A DNA stretch of 5,215 nt from Lachnospiraceae bacterium. Its GTDB lineage: Bacteria > Bacillota > Clostridia > Lachnospirales > Lachnospiraceae. A model generated the notes under the pieces. That model was given only the letters and a program-made list of their open reading frames with translations, made no database searches and was not told the DNA's origin. A program made the translations under genes and the position numbers. The stretch lies in NCBI GenBank assembly GCA_009774345.1, contig VSNR01000240.1, positions 1 through 5,215 of the forward strand, read 5' to 3'. Shown here one piece after another: positions 1 through 5,215 of the stretch. Position 1 is the stretch's first letter. Each line of letters starts with the position of its first letter.

Positions 1-24
1 TATTTGTATTGCATCATGATTTAT

Positions 25-31
25 GGGGGAG
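25..31 (+). promoter_or_regulatory. Ribosome binding site of the MBOAT gene
   Basis: The purine run GGGGGAG ends four bases before the ATG at 36 and is the best Shine-Dalgarno match near the beginning of the gene. It favours the ATG at 36 over the in-frame TTG at 9, which has no such site visible in the few bases before it. No promoter can be recognised in bases 1-24, so the transcript probably begins to the left of the window. Confidence 0.7.
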
Positions 32-35
32 CATC

Positions 36-1454
36 ATGGTTTTTAGCAGCCTTTCTTTTATTTTTGTTTTTTTACCAGTCTTTTTGGTTTTATATTATAT
101 ATTTCCCGCCAAAAGCCGAAATCTTCTTCTCTTTCTGGGAAGTCTGGTATTTTACAGCTTCGGGGAGCCGTACTACCTGTTCCTGATTCTGTGTTCCATC
201 ACTGTAAACTTTTTGTTTGGCAAGGGCATTGAGCGCTTTCATGGAAGAAAACTTGAGCAGACCTTGCTGCTGATCGTATCACTTGTCTACAATTTTGGAT
301 TTTTACTTTTTTTTAAATACACGAATTTCTTTATAGAAAATATCAACGCTGCCCTGAGACTGCTCGATATCCACTGGCGGTTCTACACTCTCAATATCAC
401 ACTGCCGCTCGGAATCAGCTTCTACACTTTCCAGATCGCATCCTATGTCATTGATGTATATCTCGGACGGACAAAAGCTGACCAGTCCTATGTCAGCCTT
501 GGTGCTTATCTGTGCATGTTTCCTCAGTTGATTGCGGGGCCTATCGTCGTCTACTCCAATATCCGGGATGCATTGAAGGAGCGCACGATTTCGATTCATG
601 GGTTTGACAACGGGCTAAAGACCTTTATCATCGGCCTTGGATACAAGGTGATCATCGCAAACCGCATTGGGACTTTGTGGAATGAGGTGTGTACGATCGG
701 TTTTGAGAGTGTCTCGACCCCGCTTGCATGGCTTGGCGCATTTGCCTACTCCATGCAGCTCTATTTCGATTTCTGCGGGTATTCCCTGATGGCAGCCGGA
801 CTTGGAGAAATGCTTGGTTTTTATATGCCTGCAAACTTTCAGCACCCGTATATGGCGCGGAGTGTCACAGATTTCTGGCGCAGATGGCATATTACACTCG
901 GCGCATGGTTTCGGGAGTACGTGTACATTCCGCTTGGCGGCAACCGCAAAGGAACCGCACGGACGGTGTTCAACCTCCTCGTTGTATGGTTTCTCACGGG
1001 CTTCTGGCACGGTGCGGCATGGAACTTTATTTTCTGGGGACTTTTTATCTTTGTCTTGCAGATTATTGAGAAAAACTTTACACTGCGCTGGCTGAACGCA
1101 GACCATTTTATCGCAAAGCTATTGTCACATGCTTACATGTTTTTATATATTCTGATCAGCTGGACGATCTTTGCGATCAGCAACTTTGACGAGCTCTGCG
1201 TCTATTTAGGGCAAATGTTTCCTTTTCTGAGCGGCGCTGGCAATTTTGACCTGTCAGACTTTATGAGATTTGCATCAGATTACGCACCACTGCTGATTGC
1301 GAGCCTGATTTTTGCAACCGATTACCCTGAAAAATTATTCGACAAGATACGGCACCGCTTCCTAGGTGTTGCCGTGGCGTTTGTCATATTCTGGTGGTCT
1401 GTCTACTATCTGGCGATCGGAATCAACAACCCCTTCCTGTATTTCAGGTATTAA
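36..1454 (+). CDS. MBOAT-family membrane O-acyltransferase (AlgI/DltB-like)
   Basis: This encodes a polytopic membrane protein of 472 residues, a usual length for the AlgI-like branch and longer than typical DltB (about 400). The signature block lies at residues 279-304 (DFWRRWHITLGAWF, then EYVYIPLGGNR). The invariant MBOAT histidine is His325 in GFWHGAAWN (codon 1008-1010); His285 is in the RRWH motif. Upstream hallmarks are SFYTFQ with YVIDVYLG (128-144) and PQLIAGPIV (163-171). About a dozen hydrophobic segments run from residue 2 to about 463. Family knowledge: such proteins take an acyl group, usually acetyl from acetyl-CoA, and pass it across the cytoplasmic membrane to an extracytoplasmic acceptor or partner protein. 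The next gene on the same strand encodes a plausible SGNH partner 33 bases downstream, so an operon is likely. The ATG at 36 is chosen because GGGGGAG precedes it. Acyl group and acceptor polymer are unknown, so no gene symbol is given. The frame is intact and all catalytic motifs are present. Confidence 0.93.
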   Translation: MVFSSLSFIFVFLPVFLVLYYIFPAKSRNLLLFLGSLVFYSFGEPYYLFLILCSITVNFLFGKGIERFHGRKLEQTLLLIVSLVYNFGFLLFFKYTNFFIENINAALRLLDIHWRFYTLNITLPLGISFYTFQIASYVIDVYLGRTKADQSYVSLGAYLCMFPQLIAGPIVVYSNIRDALKERTISIHGFDNGLKTFIIGLGYKVIIANRIGTLWNEVCTIGFESVSTPLAWLGAFAYSMQLYFDFCGYSLMAAGLGEMLGFYMPANFQHPYMARSVTDFWRRWHITLGAWFREYVYIPLGGNRKGTARTVFNLLVVWFLTGFWHGAAWNFIFWGLFIFVLQIIEKNFTLRWLNADHFIAKLLSHAYMFLYILISWTIFAISNFDELCVYLGQMFPFLSGAGNFDLSDFMRFASDYAPLLIASLIFATDYPEKLFDKIRHRFLGVAVAFVIFWWSVYYLAIGINNPFLYFRY

Positions 1455-1455
1455 G

Positions 1456-1471
1456 TTCTAACATTTTAGAA
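1456..1471 (+). repeat. Small inverted repeat between the MBOAT and SGNH genes
   Basis: The sequence TTCTAA-CATT-TTAGAA is a perfect 6-bp inverted repeat with a 4-base loop, beginning two bases after the MBOAT stop codon. It has only one G-C pair and no T-tract after it, so it is not a convincing terminator. Its right arm overlaps the AGAAAGG ribosome binding site of the next gene, so if it folds in the mRNA it could slightly limit translation initiation. The structure is seen directly; any function is inference. Confidence 0.4.
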
Positions 1472-1474
1472 AGG
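1468..1474 (+). promoter_or_regulatory. Probable ribosome binding site of the SGNH gene
   Basis: AGAAAGG is the only Shine-Dalgarno-like sequence in the gap after the MBOAT gene. It lies one base before the ATG at 1476, which is too close for normal initiation, and 13 bases before the ATG at 1488, which is long but workable. The spacing therefore favours 1488, though neither is ideal. Confidence 0.5.
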
Positions 1475-1487
1475 CATGATTCATTCT

Positions 1488-2486
1488 ATGAAAGAGATAA
1501 ACGGTAAGAAAAGTTATACCTTGCTGATTCTGATCGTGGCCTCCACACTGCTGTTTAGCATTCTTGGCAGCTATTGGAACCAGAGGTATTATCACAACGA
1601 AAACACATACACCCCCTCCACGCCGCCTCTGGCATCGGCAATGCGCGGAATCCACGATAAACTCTATCTGACGGACTTTACCAGTCTGGCCGCAGGCTAC
1701 GCTGTTGACAATCTGAGTGTCCTGTCCGCTGCCACACAAGCCAAAGAACCTGCCAGTGAAACGGCTCAGCAGCCGCTCTCAGAAATTATTTCCAGCATTT
1801 CCCCTGAAGCCACAAAGGCGACATCGGGAAAAGCGGCGAAGATGGTCAAAGAACCAGAGGTGTATGAATTTACAACTGCGACAGAAGATTACTTTGCCGA
1901 TGCCTGCTTTATCGGTGACTCGCGCACTGTCGGAATCAGCCAGTACGCAGGGATTGAGAATGCCACTTTTCTGTGTAAGACATCCCTCTCAATCTACGAT
2001 TACAACAAGCCCAAGATTACATACAATGACGAAAAGATGTCTGTACACGATATTTTGGCAGAGACACAGTTTGCCAAAATCTATCTGATGGTCGGCATCA
2101 ACGAGTGCGGCACCGGAACACCGGAGAGCTTTTTTGAGCGCTACAAAGAGGTGGTCACCGACATCCGCAAACTTCAGCCAGAAGCCCTGATTTTTATTCA
2201 GGGAAATCTCCTTGTCACACAGGAAAAGTCTGACGAGAGCGACGTCGTTACCAACGAGAACATCGCCGCGCGCAACCAGCTGATCGCAACCCTCGCAAAC
2301 CAGAAGGATATCTTCTACATTGATATCAATGAGAGCAGTCTGTGCAAAGACGGCGCACTGGTATCTGACTATACTTGGGACCAAGTGCACATCAAGGCAC
2401 AGTATTATCCAATCTGGAAAGAATTTTTACTGCGTCATGCCATTCAGACAGGAAAAAAGTTTATACCAAAAGAAGCAAAAGAATAA
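1488..2486 (+). CDS. Membrane-anchored extracytoplasmic SGNH/GDSL-type hydrolase or acyltransferase
   Basis: This encodes 332 residues from the ATG at 1488 (336 if the ATG at 1476 is used). A short basic N-terminus is followed by one hydrophobic segment (residues about 9-28, TLLILIVASTLLFSILG) with no clear cleavage site, so it is read as a signal anchor. Residues about 40-124 are a stalk-like linker rich in Ala, Ser, Thr, Pro and Glu. The rest is an SGNH domain: block I FIGDSRTVG with nucleophile Ser145, block III VGINECG with Asn205, and block V WDQVH with Asp298 and His301. The block II glycine expected near KTSLSIY appears to be Ser166. SGNH proteins of this sort add or remove acyl groups on glycans. 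Following an MBOAT gene closely on the same strand, this one probably acts outside the membrane as the partner transferase or esterase, by analogy with PatA/PatB, AlgI/AlgX-AlgJ and DltB/DltD. The direction of the reaction and the substrate are not determined. The gene ends inside the shared terminator hairpin. Confidence 0.85.
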   Translation: MKEINGKKSYTLLILIVASTLLFSILGSYWNQRYYHNENTYTPSTPPLASAMRGIHDKLYLTDFTSLAAGYAVDNLSVLSAATQAKEPASETAQQPLSEIISSISPEATKATSGKAAKMVKEPEVYEFTTATEDYFADACFIGDSRTVGISQYAGIENATFLCKTSLSIYDYNKPKITYNDEKMSVHDILAETQFAKIYLMVGINECGTGTPESFFERYKEVVTDIRKLQPEALIFIQGNLLVTQEKSDESDVVTNENIAARNQLIATLANQKDIFYIDINESSLCKDGALVSDYTWDQVHIKAQYYPIWKEFLLRHAIQTGKKFIPKEAKE

Positions 2487-2505
2487 GAGGCAGATGCCTC
2501 TTATT
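2482..2505. terminator. Bidirectional intrinsic terminator shared by the SGNH gene and clpB
   Basis: AATAAGAGGCA (2482-2492) and TGCCTCTTATT (2495-2505) form a perfect 11-bp inverted repeat around the two bases GA. Because of this tight centre the terminal A-T pair probably opens to give a 4-base loop. On the + strand the stem can extend by a G-T wobble (2481/2506) and an A-T pair (2480/2507), and the descending arm reads TTATTTTG. On the - strand the hairpin is followed by CTTTTGCTTCTTTT, a better though interrupted U-rich tail. The stop codons of both converging genes (TAA 2484-2486 and, read on the - strand, 2503-2501) lie inside the stem. Termination in both directions is inferred from this structure. 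Confidence 0.8.
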
Positions 2506-5089
2506 TTGTCAATGCTGTCAGCTCCGTCCCGGAACTGTCAAGCTCTATTAAAATTGTGTCGCCCGCTCTCACCTGATCTGCCAGTATGAGTCTGGCTGCC
2601 AGTGTCTCTACATATTTCTGGATATATCGTTTGAGCGGTCGGGCACCGTAGACGGGATCATACCCATTCTCGACGATAAAATGTTCTGCCCGGTCAGAAA
2701 TCTCGATACCAATCTCCCTGTCTGCAAGCCGTTTGTTGAGATCTGCCAATATCAGGCTGATAATACCGCCAATATTCTCCTTGGTGAGTGGTTTAAACAG
2801 AATCGTCTCATCCAGCCTGTTGAGAAATTCGGGTCTAAAATGTGCCCGGAGTTCTCCCATCACCAGTTCCTGTGCCGACTTCTCGATATTGCCGTTCCTG
2901 TCGATGCCATCGAGCAGATACTGCGCGCCAATGTTGGAAGTCATGATCAGGATCGTATTCTTGAAGTCTACTGTCCTGCCCTGCGAATCTGTAATCCGCC
3001 CGTCATCCAGCACCTGTAATAAGATATTAAATACATCTGGGTGCGCCTTCTCCACCTCATCAAACAGCACAACGCTGTAGGGCTTCCTGCGCACAGCTTC
3101 CGTGAGCTGTCCGCCCTCGTCATATCCCACGTATCCCGGAGGCGCTCCAATCAGTCTCGACACAGAATGCTTCTCCATGTACTCACTCATATCAATGCGC
3201 ACCATATTGGCTTCGTCGTCGAACAAGGACGCTGCAAGCGCCTTGGCAAGCTCTGTCTTGCCGACGCCTGTCGGCCCCAGAAACAGGAAGGAACCAATCG
3301 GCTTATCCGGGTCTTTGATGCCTGCCTTGGAGCGGATGATTGCCTCCGTGACCTTTGTCACGCCCTCGTCCTGTCCAATCACCCGCTTGTGCAGCTCTTC
3401 ATCCAGATGCAGGGTTTTGTTGCGCTCACTCTCGTTTAATTTGGATACCGGGATTCCTGTCCAGCGGGATATGATCTTTGCGATCTCGTCATCGGACACA
3501 CTTTCGTGCACCAGCGACATCTCTCTGGCGTGGACGGTCTCCTCCTCAAGTTCCAGTTGCTTTTTCAGCTCAGGCAGCTTTCCATAACTTAATTCTGCCG
3601 CCTTCTCAAGATTGCCTTCGCGCTGTGCGATCTGTATCTGATTGTTCAGCTCCTCGATATCCTCACGCAGTTTTGAGAGTTTTTCCACACATGCCTTCTC
3701 ATTGTCCCACTGCGCCTTGCGGTTCTGAAAGGCTTCTTTCTGCTCAGCAAGCTCTGATTGCAGCGCAGCGAGACGCTCAGCGCTCAGGCGGTCCTCCTCC
3801 TTCTTGAGTGCGGCAACCTCGATCTCCATCTGCATAATCTTTCTTTGCAGCTCATCCAGCTCTGCCGGCATCGAATCCAGTTCTGTCTTAATCATGGCAC
3901 ACGCCTCATCCACAAGGTCAATCGCCTTGTCCGGCAGGAATCTGTCCGTGATATAGCGGTTTGAGAGCACTGCTGCACTCACCAGTGCATTGTCCATGAT
4001 CTTGACGCCGTGAAACACTTCATAGCGCTCTTTCAAGCCTCTTAAAATGCTGATCGTATCCTCCACGGTCGGCTCTGTGACCATGACTGGCTGAAAACGC
4101 CTCTCCAATGCGGGATCTTTCTCAATGTACTGACGGTACTCATCCAGCGTCGTCGCGCCGATACAGTGCAGCTCGCCGCGCGCCAGCATGGGTTTTAACA
4201 TATTTCCGGCATCCATCGCCCCGTCGGTCTTGCCTGCACCGACAATCGTGTGCAGCTCATCAATGAACAGGATAATCTGTCCGTCGCTGTTCTTGACATC
4301 CTCAAGCACTGCCTTCAGCCGCTCTTCAAATTCCCCGCGGTACTTTGCCCCGGCAACCAGTGCGCCCATATCCAGTGAAAAAATCTTCTTGTCTTTTAAT
4401 CCCTGCGGCACATCTCCCCGCACAATGCGCTGTGCAAGTCCCTCGACAACTGCGGTCTTGCCCACGCCGGGCTCACCGATCAGCACGGGGTTATTCTTGG
4501 TCTTTCTCGAAAGGATACGAATAATATTTCGAATCTCATTGTCCCGCCCGATCACGGGGTCAAGCTTCTGATTCCGCGCTTTCTCCACCAAATCCTGCCC
4601 ATACTTCTCAAGCGTGTCATAGGTCGCCTCAGGATTGTCGCTTGTAACCCGCTGGTTTCCCCGCACCTCTGAGAGCACTCTCAGAAAGCGCTCTCTCGTG
4701 ATGCCGTACTCCCTGAAAATTTCCTTGATTTCTTTATTTGGATTCTGTATCATGGATAAGAATAAATGTTCTACAGATACATATTCATCTCCCATGCGCT
4801 TTGCTTCGTCCTCTGCGCTGATCAGCACCTTGTTCAGATATTGGCCAACAAAAGGCTGCCCGCCCTGTACCTTCACCCGCTTTTCAAGCGCCTTTAAGAC
4901 TCTGCCGACAAAATACTCTTTATTGATTTCCATCTTTTCAACAAGTTTGAGAATCAGGCTGTCCTCAATTGTCAGCAGCGCATAGAGAAGGTGCTCCTGC
5001 TCAAGCTCCTGATTTCCATATTCCATAGCGAGTTTTTCGCATTGATTGACTGCTTCTATAGACTTTTGTGTAAATTTTTGGATATTCAT
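2501..5089 (-). CDS. clpB: ATP-dependent protein disaggregase ClpB (Hsp100)
   Basis: This encodes 862 residues, close to the 857 of E. coli ClpB. The Clp N-domain spans about 1-145. The first AAA+ module has Walker A GEPGVGKT (205-212), pore-loop Tyr250 in KYRGEF, Walker B ILFIDE (273-278) and arginine-finger residues Arg330-Arg331. A coiled-coil middle domain fills about 405-525, including YGKLPELKKQL (502-512). The second AAA+ module has Walker A GPTGVGKT (605-612), pore-loop Tyr653 in GYVG, Walker B VVLFDE (673-678), sensor-1 Asn719, Arg758 in PEFLNRLDE, and sensor 2 GARPLKR (815-821). The full-length middle domain separates it from ClpC and ClpA. Family knowledge: the hexamer threads aggregated proteins through its pore and refolds them with DnaK/DnaJ/GrpE in the cytoplasm. 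The ATG at 5089 is chosen because AGGAGG lies six bases before it and MNIQKFTQKS is a typical ClpB N-terminus; an upstream in-frame ATG at 5143 falls in the promoter. No frameshift or missing catalytic residue was seen. It is transcribed alone, converging on the SGNH gene. Confidence 0.98.
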   Translation of the reverse strand: MNIQKFTQKSIEAVNQCEKLAMEYGNQELEQEHLLYALLTIEDSLILKLVEKMEINKEYFVGRVLKALEKRVKVQGGQPFVGQYLNKVLISAEDEAKRMGDEYVSVEHLFLSMIQNPNKEIKEIFREYGITRERFLRVLSEVRGNQRVTSDNPEATYDTLEKYGQDLVEKARNQKLDPVIGRDNEIRNIIRILSRKTKNNPVLIGEPGVGKTAVVEGLAQRIVRGDVPQGLKDKKIFSLDMGALVAGAKYRGEFEERLKAVLEDVKNSDGQIILFIDELHTIVGAGKTDGAMDAGNMLKPMLARGELHCIGATTLDEYRQYIEKDPALERRFQPVMVTEPTVEDTISILRGLKERYEVFHGVKIMDNALVSAAVLSNRYITDRFLPDKAIDLVDEACAMIKTELDSMPAELDELQRKIMQMEIEVAALKKEEDRLSAERLAALQSELAEQKEAFQNRKAQWDNEKACVEKLSKLREDIEELNNQIQIAQREGNLEKAAELSYGKLPELKKQLELEEETVHAREMSLVHESVSDDEIAKIISRWTGIPVSKLNESERNKTLHLDEELHKRVIGQDEGVTKVTEAIIRSKAGIKDPDKPIGSFLFLGPTGVGKTELAKALAASLFDDEANMVRIDMSEYMEKHSVSRLIGAPPGYVGYDEGGQLTEAVRRKPYSVVLFDEVEKAHPDVFNILLQVLDDGRITDSQGRTVDFKNTILIMTSNIGAQYLLDGIDRNGNIEKSAQELVMGELRAHFRPEFLNRLDETILFKPLTKENIGGIISLILADLNKRLADREIGIEISDRAEHFIVENGYDPVYGARPLKRYIQKYVETLAARLILADQVRAGDTILIELDSSGTELTALTK

Positions 5090-5095
5090 GTTATT

Positions 5096-5101
5096 CCTCC
5101 T
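5096..5101 (-). promoter_or_regulatory. Ribosome binding site of clpB
   Basis: Read on the - strand the sequence is AGGAGG followed by AATAAC and then the ATG at 5089, a near-ideal Shine-Dalgarno sequence at six-base spacing. It fixes the clpB start and suggests high translation. Confidence 0.9.
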
Positions 5102-5139
5102 CTCAGACAGTAAATACCTTTGTCTTGTTTGTTCTATAT

Positions 5140-5153
5140 ACACTATAACACTA
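5140..5153 (-). repeat. Tandem direct repeat over the clpB -10 box
   Basis: Read on the - strand, TAGTGT-TA-TAGTGT is a perfect 6-base direct repeat with an 8-base period. It covers the predicted -10 hexamer. It could be an operator half-site pair or a by-product of the AT-rich promoter. It matches neither CIRCE (TTAGCACTC-N9-GAGTGCTAA) nor the CtsR heptad repeat (RGTCAAA-NAN-RGTCAAA). Confidence 0.4.
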
Positions 5154-5169
5154 ATTTTTGTTTTGTCAA
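5142..5169 (-). promoter_or_regulatory. Predicted sigma-A-type promoter of clpB
   Basis: On the - strand a perfect -35 hexamer TTGACA (5169-5164) is followed after 16 bases by TATAGT (5147-5142), five of six matches to TATAAT. TGT directly before it provides the TGn of an extended -10. Transcription would start near 5135, giving a leader of about 46 bases before the ATG. The stretch upstream of the -35 (about 5170-5200) is very AT-rich and could act as an UP element. Strong vegetative elements suggest good basal expression, with any heat control needing a repressor or another factor. Confidence 0.72.
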
Positions 5170-5215
5170 TTTAGTTTATACATTTATTACACATTTTATT
5201 TCCTTTTAAGAGATT
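5170..5215. other. AT-rich intergenic sequence at the window edge
   Basis: No gene, RNA, hairpin terminator or known operator is visible here. The sequence is dominated by A and T, and the intergenic region continues beyond the window, so the gene upstream of clpB is unknown. Confidence 0.6.

Noticed and set aside
615..1106. 163-codon open frame on the - strand opposite the MBOAT gene
   Set aside because: The + strand frame carries every MBOAT signature. The opposite frame has no recognisable domain, a Cys/His/Lys-rich composition typical of antisense shadows, and no good ribosome binding site that I can see.
4664..4678. Possible internal start giving a short ClpB form, as at the GTG of Val149 in E. 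coli
   Set aside because: Val148 here is GTT, not a start codon. GTG codons exist at Val138 and Val142, but no convincing Shine-Dalgarno sequence precedes them.
2681..4985. Several + strand open frames of about 70-160 codons inside clpB
   Set aside because: All lie opposite the well-conserved ClpB frame, show Ser/Arg/Cys-rich shadow composition and have no family motifs.
36..5089. Functional link between the acylation genes and clpB
   Set aside because: The genes converge from separate promoters and share only a terminator. ClpB is a general cytoplasmic chaperone, so adjacency alone is not evidence.
5120..5135. Possible CtsR operator, from the TTTGTCT and TTTGTTC repeats in the clpB leader
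   Set aside because: The heptads differ from TTTGACY at key bases and the spacing is two bases rather than three, so the match is not supported.
5120..5190. Rightward promoter diverging from clpB (for example TTGTCA at 5163-5168 with TATTAC at 5185-5190)
   Set aside because: The -10 match is poor, such hexamers are expected by chance in AT-rich DNA, and no rightward gene lies within the window.

Overview
The window looks like chromosomal DNA from a Gram-positive gut-type clostridium, most likely Lachnospiraceae. The grounds are the style of the ClpB sequence, strong GGAGG-type ribosome binding sites, a base composition that looks close to balanced by eye, and an AlgI-like acyltransferase followed by a membrane-anchored SGNH protein. 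The family assignment is inference, because no rRNA or other marker gene is present.

Layout: three intact genes fill almost the whole window. Two lie on the + strand: an AlgI/DltB-family MBOAT membrane O-acyltransferase (36-1454), then a single-pass SGNH/GDSL-type protein (1488-2486, or from 1476). The third, on the - strand, is the disaggregase ClpB (2501-5089). The two genes in the middle converge tail to tail with only 14 bases between their stop codons. Those 14 bases form the core of a near-perfect hairpin that can serve as a terminator in both directions. The clpB promoter region (about 5090-5215) closes the window: a strong GGAGG Shine-Dalgarno sequence and a good sigma-A-type promoter with an extended -10, but no recognisable CIRCE or CtsR operator.

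How the genes work together: the MBOAT and SGNH genes look like one transcription unit and a two-part O-acylation system. The MBOAT protein would move an acyl (typically acetyl) group across the membrane, and the tethered SGNH domain would transfer it to, or remove it from, a surface polymer. The acceptor cannot be read from the sequence, and partner genes may lie upstream of base 1. ClpB is an unrelated stress chaperone that happens to converge on this unit.

No phage, insertion sequence, CRISPR array, tRNA or rRNA was seen. The window is mostly ordinary housekeeping and cell-surface genes. The points worth a second look are the paired stop codons in the shared terminator, the altered oxyanion-loop residue in the SGNH protein, and the tandem repeat overlying the clpB -10 box.
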